A stretch of 34,142 nt of DNA from Syntrophomonadaceae bacterium (GCA_012728655.1 JAAYEQ010000014.1:1-34142), one strand, 5' to 3'. Shown: positions 16,219 to 24,024, counted from the stretch's first letter. Made by a program: numbers and translations. The notes: generated by a model not told the origin, from the sequence alone.

Positions 16219-17253
16219 TTACACCGACGTCGTTTTGCCGAAAGTGCAATTGGGATAATGGCACACCGGACAGTCCTGGCACAGCCCCCCATGGCCCATA
16301 AGAATGATATCCTCGCGTTCAATTCGTTCCCCGGCAAAAATCCGAGGCAGAATAAGGTCAAGGATGGTAACCTTGTGGAATAATGCTCCCGCCGGTACAC
16401 CGCAGACAGGGACATGACCCCGGTAGGCCAGCATGAACATAGATCCCGGAAGTACAGGGGCTCCATAGAAAACCACTTCCGCCCCGGTGGCCCTTATGGC
16501 CATTGGGGTCACATCATCGGGATCAACCGACATTCCCCCCGTGACCAGAATCAGTTCTGCACCATCACTAACCAGGTACCGGATTTCCTCGGCAATAACC
16601 TCAACACTATCCGGAACAATCACCTGTCCCATCATTCTTGCTCCAAATGGTGCGGTTTTTCTTCGCAAGAGGCTTCCAAACCCATCTTGTATCCTACCGG
16701 AATAAACCTCTGTCCCCGTAATGACAACCCCGGTCCATAGCGATAGAAAGGGTTTAACGGACAGCAGATGCTCCGGAGGCCGGCAGCATATCTTTTCGGC
16801 CTCATCAAGCTTGCTGCGGTGCACCGTCAACGGAATTGCTTTGACTCCAGCCACTACCTCTCCTTTTTTCACCACCCGGTTATTATGCAGGGTGGCGATG
16901 GCGAGGTCTCCAATTCGATTGATCATATTGAGGCGATCAACTTGAACCTTGAAAAGCCCATCGTGCTGGGCAATAAGGACGACCTTGCCCTGATTGGGTT
17001 CACTCCAGGCCAGTCCCGGTCCAGCGGCATGCCGGGCCAACCGTAAAGCGGCTTCATCCTCGTGAATATGTTCCGAATCCGGCTCCCAAACATAAACACT
17101 TTCTTTCCCCAGCAGCCTCAGTCTATTAATGTCACCGGGAGTAATAACATCCCCCCTGCGAAATTCCCGGCTTTTCTTTTCCCCGGGTATGATCCTGGTT
17201 ATATCATGACAGATGGTCATTCCCACCGCGTCGCCAACCGGAACTTTTCGCAT
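16219..17253 (-). CDS. Molybdopterin-binding (MoeA/MogA-like) protein with a C-terminal cysteine-rich tail
   Basis: A 344-residue protein starting at the ATG at 17253 (ribosome binding site CAGGAGG), two bases after the fdhA stop. The N-terminus VPVGDAVGMTICHDITRIIPG and FRRGDVITPGDINRLRLLGKESVYV is the MoeA-like beta-barrel region. The second half has the molybdopterin-binding fold: VVITGTEVYSGRIQDGFG, ILVTGGMSVDPDDVTP, GAPVLPGSMFMLAY and VCGVPAGALFHKVTILD. The tail carries a cysteine cluster, CQDCPVCHYPNC, which could bind a metal or iron-sulfur cluster. Its place between fdhA and moeA suggests a role in cofactor maturation or insertion for this formate dehydrogenase; this is inference. It looks complete. 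Confidence 0.82.
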   Translation of the reverse strand: MRKVPVGDAVGMTICHDITRIIPGEKKSREFRRGDVITPGDINRLRLLGKESVYVWEPDSEHIHEDEAALRLARHAAGPGLAWSEPNQGKVVLIAQHDGLFKVQVDRLNMINRIGDLAIATLHNNRVVKKGEVVAGVKAIPLTVHRSKLDEAEKICCRPPEHLLSVKPFLSLWTGVVITGTEVYSGRIQDGFGSLLRRKTAPFGARMMGQVIVPDSVEVIAEEIRYLVSDGAELILVTGGMSVDPDDVTPMAIRATGAEVVFYGAPVLPGSMFMLAYRGHVPVCGVPAGALFHKVTILDLILPRIFAGERIEREDIILMGHGGLCQDCPVCHYPNCTFGKTTSV

Positions 17254-17255
17254 AA

Positions 17256-18807
17256 TCAGGCCTCCTGGAGCTTCTCCACTCTTACCCCGCAGATTTTGTA
17301 TTCACCGGTTTTGGTAATCGGATCAACGGCGTCACTGGTAAGGACATTGGCCGGACTCTCTGCAAAGTGGAATGACATCCAGATAAGTCCGGGCGGTACC
17401 CGATCGGTTACCTGGACCTTGGAGGTTAATTCACCACGGCGCGAGGTAACACGGACTTTATCTCCGGTTTTGACTCCCAGGCGGGCTGCATCATCAGGGT
17501 TGATTTCCGCCATCTCTTCCGGCCACATGCTTTGAATACCCTGAGAATATGGAGTAGTGACATTATAGTGATAAAGGATGCGGCCGGTTGAAAGCAGGAA
17601 CGGGTATTCCTCATCCGGCGATTCGCCCGGCGGTATGTGATCTATCGCTTGGAACAGGCCCCTGCCGCGGCTGAATGAACCGTAATGCAGATACTGGGTT
17701 CCGGGATGATCATTATCGGGACAGGGCCACTGCATGCCTTTTATCCCCAAACGACGGTAACGAATTCCGAACATTGACGGCGTAAGTGAAGCCATTTCGT
17801 TCCAGATGGCCTCAGGATCCGGGTAATCCATCGGATAACCCATGCGGTTGCTTAACGCCATAATGGTCTGCCAGTTGGTCTGCCCCGGCAGCGGTTCGAT
17901 GGCTTTGCGCACCCGCTGGACCCGGCGTTCGGTATTGGTAAAAGTACCGTCGGTTTCCGCGAAGCTGGCGGCCGGCAGAATCACATCGGCATATTCGGCG
18001 GTTTCCGTCAGGAATAGTTCGTGAACCACCAGAAATTCCAGGTTGGCCAGCCCGGAACGGACATGATTGCTGTTGGGGTCGGTCAGCACCGGGTTCTCAC
18101 CCAGGATGTACATCGCCTTTATTTCTCCTTTATTGGCCTTGTCGAACATCTCGGGAATGGTTAGGCCCAGCTTGTCGGACAGAGGTACACCCCATGCTTT
18201 CTCAAACTTTTCGCGAATAGCAGGGTCGGTTACTCTCTGGTATCCGGAGTACACGTTGGGGAGAGCTCCCATATCACAGGCTCCCTGGACATTGTTCTGA
18301 CCCCGGATGGGGTTTACTCCGGTGTGCGGGCGTCCGATGTGACCGGTCAGCATTGCCAGGTTGGCGATGCTCATTACGTTGCTGGTACCGCAGATATGCT
18401 CGGTAATTCCGAGGGTATAAAAAATCATCGCCTTGTCGGTGGTTGCATACAGGCGGGCAACTGCGTAGAGATCATCAACAGGAACACCGGTCATCTCCGA
18501 CACCAACTCAGGCGTGTATTTTTCAACAGTTTCCTTCAGGGCTTCAAAGTTGTCGGTTCTCTCGGCGATAAACTCCCGATCATGAAGGCCTCATTCCCGG
18601 AGCCGCCGGGGTGACGCAGGATGCAACCAGATTGCGCATTCCTTCAATCTCCACCACACAAATCCGGCAAGCCCCGCAGGAACTCAGTACCTTGTCGTAG
18701 CAAAACCTCGGAATATGTATTCCTACTTGTTCGGCCGCGTTCAAGACCGTGGTTCCGGATAATACCTCAACCTCCTTTCCGTCAATGGTAAGCCTAATTC
18801 GATCCAC
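17256..18807 (-). pseudogene. fdhA: fdhA remnant: formate dehydrogenase catalytic subunit with middle deleted and frameshift
   Basis: The gene starts with GTG at 18807 (ribosome binding site AGGAGTGAT). About 70 residues form a complete [2Fe-2S] domain with Cys36, Cys47, Cys50 and Cys64. At about 18583 this frame ends at TGA just after APGMRPS. In another frame the sequence resumes as GLHDREFIAERTDNFEALKE and continues to 17256 with the rest of an FdhA: GHIGRPHTGVNPIRGQNNVQG, TNTERRVQRVRKAIEP and the C-terminal dinucleotide-binding domain (STGRILYHYNVTTPYSQG, PDDAARLGVKTGDKVRVTSR). About 400 residues are missing: the ferredoxin-like [4Fe-4S] modules and the Mo/W site with the catalytic Sec or Cys. 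The product cannot oxidise formate. Known role when intact: formate:NAD or formate:ferredoxin oxidoreduction. Confidence 0.88.
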
Positions 18808-18859
18808 CGATTATCACTCCTTTTTAAAAAATGAATAATTTTCAACCATAAAAAGCAAT

Positions 18860-18882
18860 AAAAAAACCAGCTGATTGGCTGG
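18860..18882 (-). terminator. Intrinsic terminator between riboswitch and fdhA
   Basis: On the minus strand, CCAGC (18882-18878), a 6-base loop, GCTGG (18871-18867) and seven Ts (18866-18860) form a short stem with a T-tract, 53 bases before the fdhA start. The flanking CCTTTCC (18887-18881), which overlaps the stem, is complementary to GGAAAGG in the aptamer upstream. Aptamer folding and termination could therefore be mutually exclusive with an antiterminator. Confidence 0.75.
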
Positions 18883-18934
18883 AAAGGTGCTTACCAACAC
18901 ATGTTTCCTCCCGACCTCCGGGCGTTACTGTGTG

Positions 18935-19045
18935 ATTTATTGCTCCTTTCCAAGCACGGGAGGCTAGCCTGTTTCCGGGCTAACCCATCGGCTCGGAACC
19001 ATAGCCGATGGCCTTAGGTACACGAGCTCGGAGTTGTCCTTCGAG
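18935..19045 (-). promoter_or_regulatory. Moco-type (molybdenum/tungsten cofactor) riboswitch aptamer, promoter-distal copy
   Basis: On the minus strand I see the hallmark 3' block GCCTCCCGTGCTTGGAAAGG, close to the end of the E. coli moaA Moco RNA (GCCTCCCGTATCTGGAAAGG, from memory). Before it lies the hairpin GGTTAGCC (18985-18978)/GGCTAGCC (18969-18962) around a GGAAA-containing loop. Before that lies a second arm, CATCGGCT (19010-19003)/AGCCGATG (18993-18986). The 5' edge has AACTCCGAGC. Position upstream of fdhA and a terminator fits known Moco RNA control of Mo/W enzyme and cofactor genes. Family membership rests on motif memory, not on a covariance search. Confidence 0.85.
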
Positions 19046-19148
19046 GGTCGTTGCCGACTACTGTTTCAGATACGCATCACCACTAAGTAATGAAGGCAAA
19101 TTTCTGATCTTTGAACCGTCAACGCAATCCTTCAATAGTAAAACGAAC

Positions 19149-19173
19149 GGCGAGTCGCGAAAAAAGACTCGCC
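19149..19173. other. 8-bp hairpin between the two aptamer copies
   Basis: GGCGAGTC (19149-19156) and GACTCGCC (19166-19173) form a perfect 8-bp stem with a 9-base loop. On the minus strand the loop holds six Ts and the stem is followed by GTTCGTTTT, so it could be a weak terminator belonging to the 5' aptamer copy. Confidence 0.5.
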
Positions 19174-19189
19174 ATTTGCAGGTTGGCTC

Positions 19190-19285
19190 AATCAACTCTC
19201 CTTTCCACACTGAGGCACATTTGTTTCCAAATGCACCCTGACGGTTCATAATCCCTATAGACACCTCAGGATTGGGGCTTAGAGA
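19190..19285 (-). promoter_or_regulatory. Second, diverged Moco-like aptamer, promoter-proximal copy
   Basis: On the minus strand, 19237-19214 forms a 10-bp stem (GGTGCATTTG with CAAATGTGCC, two wobble pairs) with a GAAA loop. It is followed by TCAGTGTGGAAAGGAG (19213-19198), which lines up with the conserved 3' block of the downstream aptamer. The ACCGTCAGGG lead-in resembles GCCACCAGGG of the E. coli RNA. Unlike the downstream copy it lacks the extra CATCGGCT/AGCCGATG arm. CTGAGG near 19268 can pair with CCTCAG at about 19210. Similarity is good but weaker than for the other copy. Confidence 0.6.
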
Positions 19286-19360
19286 TTACTTGATTACAAG
19301 TACAAATTTCGATTCATTGTATTCTATAGATACCGTCATATTCCTTCCAGTCTTGATGGA

Positions 19361-20641
19361 TTATTTACATTGCTTCTTCGGCAATCGCTCCACGGCCGGT
19401 TCATGATAGATCACACCACAACGATACAGTTCCCTGATCTGCTCGTCGGTGTACCCCAAGAATTCGGAGAGCACTTCATCGGTATGTTCACCCAGCAGCG
19501 GACCGTAACCCCGCACACAGGAAGGTGTTGCCGACATCTTGATCGGGCTGTCGCAGATCTTCATCTTGCCCAGAAAAGGCTGTTCCAGCTCGATGATCAT
19601 TTGCCGGGCCTTGACATGCGGATCGGCATCAACCAGTTCGGGAATCGATAAAACTCGCTGGCAGGCCACACCGGCTTCAGTTAGGAGTCTTTCAACATCA
19701 TACACTGAATCCATGGACATAACCCACTCGTCAATGATTTTATTAAGCCACTCTGCATTCATACACCGGGTGTTGACGTCTTTCGTCCTCGGGTCGTCCA
19801 TCAGCCAGCCATACTCACTGCCCATCGCCGCAACCAATGCCGGCCACCGCTGTTCTTCCAAACAGGCGATGGCGATCCTGCCGTCCTTGCCCTGGTAAAT
19901 GCCAAAGGGAGCATAATTATCGTAGTAACGACCCAGCGGTGACGGTTCCATGTGTTCTCCCACCGCCTGCGATATAGTGTACCAGGGAAGCGAGTTTTCG
20001 TGGATCGACAAAAGGGAATCCATCATCGAAATATCGATATTCTGCCCGCGTCCGCTGACCTTTTTCTCATATAGAGCCCCAAGAATGGCCAGCGCTGCGT
20101 TGGCCCCTGCCAGGATATCCCCGGCGGAAATCGGGGTTCCCTGAGGGGCTTCAAACATGGAACTTACACCCGAGGCCGCCTGGGCGATTATGTCATATCC
20201 CGGCCGGTCGCTGTACGGACCCCAGTGCCCAAAGCAGGATATGGAGCAGTAGATGATATCCTTTTTGATCCTCCTGACGGATTCGTAATCCAGTCCCAAA
20301 CGTTCCATGGCTCCAGGCTTGTAATTCTCTATGAACACGTCGGCTTTCTTAATCAGGTCGGTCACAACAGCCTTCCCCTTTGGGTGTTTGAGGTCAAGGG
20401 AGACGCTCTTTTTGCCCCGATTGACATTGATTGAATACGAGCTCTGCTCGACCCCGTTGACGGTCTTGGTCATTAAGAGGTGCCTTTCGTTGGCTCCCAC
20501 TTTATACGGTTCTATTTTAATCACCGTTGCTCCCATATCGGCCAGCAACCTGGTGGCGTGAGGCCCGGCGAGAACCCAGGTGAAGTCGAGAACGACCACT
20601 CCTTCCAAGCATCCGGGAGGCAGGTTGTCAAACTGTCCCAT
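19361..20641 (-). CDS. CaiB/BaiF-type (class III) CoA-transferase
   Basis: A family III CoA-transferase of about 426 residues. The N-terminal fold is clear: GVVVLDFTWVLAGPHATRLLADMGA, VIKIEP, NRGKKSVSLDLKHPKGK and VFIENYKPGAMERLGLDY. The catalytic Asp lies in DISMMDSLLSIHEN, aligned to formyl-CoA transferase Asp169. SCFGHWGPYSDRPGYDIIAQA is the usual substrate-side loop. It moves CoA between a carboxylate and an acyl-CoA; the acid is unknown. An in-frame GTG at 20653 is possible, but AAGGGAG is better spaced for the ATG at 20641. The gene is divergent from the hydrolase at 20847 and follows no operon partner. Confidence 0.88.
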   Translation of the reverse strand: MGQFDNLPPGCLEGVVVLDFTWVLAGPHATRLLADMGATVIKIEPYKVGANERHLLMTKTVNGVEQSSYSINVNRGKKSVSLDLKHPKGKAVVTDLIKKADVFIENYKPGAMERLGLDYESVRRIKKDIIYCSISCFGHWGPYSDRPGYDIIAQAASGVSSMFEAPQGTPISAGDILAGANAALAILGALYEKKVSGRGQNIDISMMDSLLSIHENSLPWYTISQAVGEHMEPSPLGRYYDNYAPFGIYQGKDGRIAIACLEEQRWPALVAAMGSEYGWLMDDPRTKDVNTRCMNAEWLNKIIDEWVMSMDSVYDVERLLTEAGVACQRVLSIPELVDADPHVKARQMIIELEQPFLGKMKICDSPIKMSATPSCVRGYGPLLGEHTDEVLSEFLGYTDEQIRELYRCGVIYHEPAVERLPKKQCK

Positions 20642-20846
20642 TATCCCATTCACTCCCTTGGGGATTTTAGTAATGTTACCCTTTTAATCAATTCTAAACG
20701 AAAATGCACAGTGAGCAGCGGCGTTTCTATTGCTATTTTACTGCGAATTCGCGGTTTTATCTGGTAAAATATCAATTGTGGTGTCGACAGAACCTTCAGC
20801 AAAAGGAGTAACAAATACTAAAGACCAAACATGAAAGGGACGTCTC
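20642..20846. other. Divergent promoter region, with a 10-bp palindrome
   Basis: This 205-base spacer separates the CoA-transferase and the hydrolase. GCGAATTCGC at 20743-20752 is a perfect 10-bp palindrome and could be an operator for either gene. TAAAAT at 20765-20770 is a possible -10 for the hydrolase, but I see no good -35 at normal spacing. Confidence 0.35.
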
Positions 20847-21764
20847 ATGATTATCACTACGACCGGTAAGATATGTGACAACTTTTATCTTTTGGGACAT
20901 CCGGGTTACCCGATGTACCTTTTCAATGCCCCGCAGCCGGTAATTTTTGACGCCTGTGTCAGCTTCGCCGGGAAAATCTATGTTGAGCAAATACGCACGG
21001 TCCTTGGCGACCGGGAACCTTCCATACTTTTTCTGACCCATGTTCACTGGGACCACTGCGGTGCCACCGCTTACTTGAAGAAGGCTTTCCCCGCCATGAA
21101 GGTGGCCGCATCGGAACTGGCGCCGGGGATCCTGGAACGCCCCAATGCGGTGGCCTTGATGAAAAGGCTCAATGAGGAAGCCCGTATCGAAATGCTTTCC
21201 TGTCCCGACTTCGATAAAACCCGGATTATCGACGAGCCTTTCCGTCCGTTTCAGGTAGATATTGAACTGAAACACGGCGGTACCTTTGATTTGGGTAACG
21301 GCACCGTAGTAGAGGTACTGGCAACTCCCGGTCATACTCGCGATCATCACAGCTTCTATCTGCCGCGGGAAAGGATCCTGATTGCGGGAGAGGCCGCCGG
21401 TTTGCTTCACCAATCAGGTGTTGTTGCTACCGAGTTCCTCTCCAGCTACAATGACTATCTGGCGTCATTGGAGCGTTTGACGGCTCTTTCCGTCGATGTA
21501 TTCTGCCAGGGTCATGGCTTGGTCTTGGTGGGAAGAGAGGAGATTAAAGACTTTTTCAGACGCGCAATCGAGGAGACCGTCAGCTTCAAAGAAAGGGTTT
21601 TTGAACTCCTGGATAAGGAGAACGGCTCCCTGGAGCGGGTGATGCAGTGTATTAAAGCGGAAAGATACGATACCATACCGGGTATGAAGCAATCCGAAGA
21701 ACCGTACATGATCAATCTGAAGGCCAAGGTCAGCCACCTCGCCGCCATAAAAGCAGCCACTTAG
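20847..21764 (+). CDS. Metallo-beta-lactamase-fold hydrolase
   Basis: A 305-residue MBL-fold protein. The metal-binding signature HVHWDHCG at 65-72 gives His65, His67, Asp69 and His70. ATPGHTRDHHSFYLP supplies the next His, and ILIAGEAAG the bridging Asp-equivalent position, which here is Glu rather than Asp. FCQGHG gives the last His. Members include glyoxalase II-like thioesterases, lactonases and flavodiiron relatives; this one has no flavodoxin domain. Next to a CoA-transferase, an acyl-CoA or thioester hydrolase is a reasonable guess but not demonstrated. The ATG at 20847 is preceded by GGGACGTCTC, a weak ribosome binding site. Confidence 0.78.
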   Translation: MIITTTGKICDNFYLLGHPGYPMYLFNAPQPVIFDACVSFAGKIYVEQIRTVLGDREPSILFLTHVHWDHCGATAYLKKAFPAMKVAASELAPGILERPNAVALMKRLNEEARIEMLSCPDFDKTRIIDEPFRPFQVDIELKHGGTFDLGNGTVVEVLATPGHTRDHHSFYLPRERILIAGEAAGLLHQSGVVATEFLSSYNDYLASLERLTALSVDVFCQGHGLVLVGREEIKDFFRRAIEETVSFKERVFELLDKENGSLERVMQCIKAERYDTIPGMKQSEEPYMINLKAKVSHLAAIKAAT

Positions 21765-21925
21765 ACCGGGACATTATCGGTCGAATTCCGGTATTCTTGC
21801 TACGGAGATGCGCTCTTTCCGTTACCTCTGAACAAGGTGGGATCACGTGTATTCCAAAGGGTTCGGTCCTTACACTGGCAAACATTCCGGCAGCATTGAG
21901 GGCTGCTGTTTACTTGAGATTTGTC

Positions 21926-22480
21926 TCAGCTTTCTTTCTCAATCAATTTTGTTAAGTTTCTTAACCATTCAAGGCGAGTTTCTTTAATTCTAATGCCATA
22001 TTCAAGGATGCTGATTCGAACAGGGTCAATTTTTTTCTTGATCATTGCATCGCGAGCCCTGCTGAAATCGTTTATCGCGGCTTGGACAGCATTAATCTCT
22101 TCATTGATCAGTTTTAATGTGTCAGTTCTTTTTATATAGCGTAGATAGTTGCAGCGAATTAGAAACGGGTCTTTGCGTAAAAAATCATAGCGCACTGTAT
22201 TCTGCTTGGCATCACCGGCAGTGAGCCAACGCATGAATTCATCTCGCCCCTTTTCGGTTATGGTGTATATATGCCGATTAGGTGCACCAAGCTGAATTTC
22301 AACGGTCTTGGTAAGCAGTCCTTCTTGTTCGAGCTTGTTCAATGTCGGGTATAATTGGCCGTCATTTATTCCGAAATCGCCAAAAACCTTTTTAAAGGCC
22401 TCAGATTTCAGTTGATAACCATAGTATGGTCTTTCCATTAAAAGACCAAGGATCGTATATTTAACCGATATGGAACTCAT
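21926..22480 (-). CDS. PadR-family transcriptional regulator (two-domain type)
   Basis: A 184-residue regulator. The winged helix occupies about 1-95: YTILGLLMERPYYGYQLKSE, then DGQLYPTLNKLEQEGLL (recognition helix) and the wing APNRHIYTITEKGRDEFMRWL. The C-terminal part (about 100-180) is helical, like the dimerisation domain of VirR-like PadR proteins. PadR proteins usually repress a neighbouring gene and release DNA on binding a small molecule. It lies just after the hotdog gene on the same strand and may control it and itself. The ATG at 22480 is unusual: AAAGGAG abuts it without a spacer, so translation may be weak or the start may differ. Confidence 0.88.
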   Translation of the reverse strand: MSSISVKYTILGLLMERPYYGYQLKSEAFKKVFGDFGINDGQLYPTLNKLEQEGLLTKTVEIQLGAPNRHIYTITEKGRDEFMRWLTAGDAKQNTVRYDFLRKDPFLIRCNYLRYIKRTDTLKLINEEINAVQAAINDFSRARDAMIKKKIDPVRISILEYGIRIKETRLEWLRNLTKLIEKES

Positions 22481-22493
22481 CTCCTTTCACATC

Positions 22494-22508
22494 CGTTACT
22501 ATGTAACG
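22494..22508. promoter_or_regulatory. Palindrome upstream of padR
   Basis: CGTTAC (22494-22499), a 3-base spacer and GTAACG (22503-22508) form a perfect 6-bp dyad 14 bases before the padR start. PadR operators are often dyads with an ATGTAAC-like half, so autoregulation is plausible. No direct evidence. Confidence 0.4.
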
Positions 22509-22540
22509 CACAGGCATCGCACAATATCGTGCTTATCCCT

Positions 22541-22957
22541 TTACAGTTTCTTCAGATACCACTCAAAAACACTCTGCAGCGTTACGACCCCTTGATTGTC
22601 GTGAATGTTTACGTTCACTTTGGCGCGAGTCTTGCCTTTTGAATTAAACTCTTCCATCATTTTTTCGGCATATGCTTCATCAATTGATGCCGAGGAATAC
22701 AACTGTCCGTACGCAGGCTTTGTGTATTTGATTTCGACGTTGGTGACGACAGCAAAAAGATTTCCAGTGTAATCCTTTAATATTGTTTCCAGACAATCCC
22801 CGCTTGTTGCTTCTGCCAATGCAAACTGCACGGAAGCATGAATTGTTCCTACATGATTTAAATAGTGCGGTAAATTGTCAACCATATAAATATACTCGGG
22901 TTTGTCTGACACCTTGAGGCCAAGGAACTTGTTGAAAGGTACCTCCGTGGATTTCAT
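22541..22957 (-). CDS. Hotdog-fold protein (PaaI/DUF4442-like putative thioesterase)
   Basis: A 138-residue protein with hotdog-fold features: NHVGTIHASVQFALAEATSGD for the central helix, preceded by the loop YMVDNLPHYLNHVG, then FAVVTNVEIKYTKPAYGQLYSSASI, an alternating strand pattern, and a C-terminal VNVNIHDNQGVVTLQSVFEWYLKK. DUF4442/PaaI relatives hydrolyse acyl-CoA or bind acyl groups. No unique catalytic residue stands out, so activity is unproven. ATG at 22957 with GGAGGAAGT. Its promoter is overlapped by a strong operator-like repeat. padR follows 60 bases downstream on the same strand, suggesting joint control. Confidence 0.72.
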   Translation of the reverse strand: MKSTEVPFNKFLGLKVSDKPEYIYMVDNLPHYLNHVGTIHASVQFALAEATSGDCLETILKDYTGNLFAVVTNVEIKYTKPAYGQLYSSASIDEAYAEKMMEEFNSKGKTRAKVNVNIHDNQGVVTLQSVFEWYLKKL

Positions 22958-22969
22958 CGTTACTTCCTC

Positions 22970-23010
22970 CTAATATATCTTAATCATAAGATATATTAGC
23001 ACTAATATAT
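22970..23010. promoter_or_regulatory. Operator-like array of three TAATATAT half-sites
   Basis: CTAATATATCTTA (22970-22982) and TAAGATATATTAG (22987-22999) form a perfect 13-bp dyad with a 4-base centre. A further half, CTAATATAT (23002-23010), pairs with ATATATTAG (22991-22999) as a second overlapping dyad. The array covers the -10 of the hotdog promoter and runs up to its ribosome binding site, so a bound repressor would block transcription. The PadR encoded next door is the likely binder (inference). Confidence 0.7.
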
Positions 23011-23021
23011 AGCATTCTCAA
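22993..23021 (-). promoter_or_regulatory. Sigma-A-type promoter of the hotdog gene
   Basis: On the minus strand TTGAGA (23021-23016) is followed after 17 bases by TAATAT (22998-22993). Each box differs from consensus at one or two positions. The predicted start is about 30 bases before the ATG at 22957, leaving room for the GGAGGAAGT site. Confidence 0.6.
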
Positions 23022-23271
23022 CATTTAATGTTTATACGTTTGATACATCATCACCCCATTTCGTCTTATGCCATGCCGGTTGAGGCGCTAAGTCCTTCCT
23101 GTTTCCTCTGCGGCCCCGAAGGACCAGGATCTGTTGCTGTTCACTGTGAGACGTTAGGCCGGATCGGGAAAGGGGTAAAATCATTGATGAAATACTGGTT
23201 ATCCGGAACACGAAGGATGCTGGGACTGGATGTCGAAGCATCTATTAAAATAATCGGCGGAGGAAAAATAT

Positions 23272-24024
23272 ATGAAATTCGTTTCCTGGAATGTCAACGG
23301 TCTGCGCGCCTGTATCAATAAAGGTTTTATGGATTTTTTCCAAGCCGAACAGGCGGATATCTTCTGTATACAGGAAACCAAGATGCGGCCGGGCGAATTG
23401 GATTTGGAACTCGAAGGCTATCACCTTTACTGGAACAGTGCCCGGAAGAAAGGATACTCAGGGACTGCTGTTTTTTCAAAAGTGGAACCGAGATCGGTGA
23501 AACTTGAGCTCGGTTTGCCGGAGCATGACGGGGAAGGCCGGGTTATAACGCTTGATTATGACAGTTTTTACTTGGTTAACGCTTATGTTCCCAACTCGCA
23601 GCGGGGTCTGGTTCGCCTTGAGTACCGATTGAAATGGCAGGATGATTTTTGCGCCTACCTTAAAGGGCTTGATGCCGAAAAACCGGTAATCATCTGCGGG
23701 GATCTGAATGTGGCTCACCAGGAAATCGATATAAAAAACCCGCGCTCCAACCAGAAGAACGCCGGATTTACACCGGAGGAGCGACAGAAAATGACCGAAC
23801 TGTTGCAAGCGGGTTTTGTTGATACCTTCCGCTATTTATATCCGGACAAGACCGGGGCCTATACCTGGTGGTCCTATATGTTCAATGCGCGGGAAAAGAA
23901 TGTGGGCTGGCGCATTGATTATTTCCTGGTCTCCGAACGGATAAAGAGTCAGATTAAAGCGGCCACGATTTATTCCGACGTTATGGGCAGCGACCATTGT
24001 CCGATAGGGCTCGAAATCTTTTGA
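23272..24024 (+). CDS. Exodeoxyribonuclease III / AP endonuclease (ExoA-like)
   Basis: A 250-residue full-length member of the xth family. Catalytic residues in order: Asn7 in SWNVNG, Glu35 in IQETK, the tyrosine in NAYVPNSQRG, Asp144 and Asn146 in GDLNVAH, and the Asp241-His242 pair in SDHCP near the C-terminus. It removes nucleotides from 3' ends and cuts at abasic sites in base excision repair. The ATG at 23272 has GGAGG upstream at good spacing. It is monocistronic, and a GC-rich hairpin follows about 90 bases downstream. The E. coli homologue is xthA and the Bacillus one exoA. Confidence 0.95.
   Translation: MKFVSWNVNGLRACINKGFMDFFQAEQADIFCIQETKMRPGELDLELEGYHLYWNSARKKGYSGTAVFSKVEPRSVKLELGLPEHDGEGRVITLDYDSFYLVNAYVPNSQRGLVRLEYRLKWQDDFCAYLKGLDAEKPVIICGDLNVAHQEIDIKNPRSNQKNAGFTPEERQKMTELLQAGFVDTFRYLYPDKTGAYTWWSYMFNAREKNVGWRIDYFLVSERIKSQIKAATIYSDVMGSDHCPIGLEIF

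Larger units (their letters stand above)
22958..23271. other. Intergenic region between hotdog gene and exonuclease III
   Basis: A 314-base divergent spacer. Its left part (22970-23021) holds the promoter and operator described separately. An open frame over the right part (23028-23321) overlaps the exonuclease start, has no known domain and lacks a ribosome binding site, so I do not call a gene. The exonuclease promoter is not obvious. Confidence 0.45.

Noticed and set aside
22970-23010. The TAATATAT repeats as a transposon or CRISPR-like repeat
   Set aside because: Their exact overlap with a good promoter and their dyad arrangement fit an operator much better.
23028-23321. A 97-residue plus-strand open frame between the hotdog operator and exonuclease III
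   Set aside because: It overlaps the exonuclease start, has no ribosome binding site and no recognisable fold.
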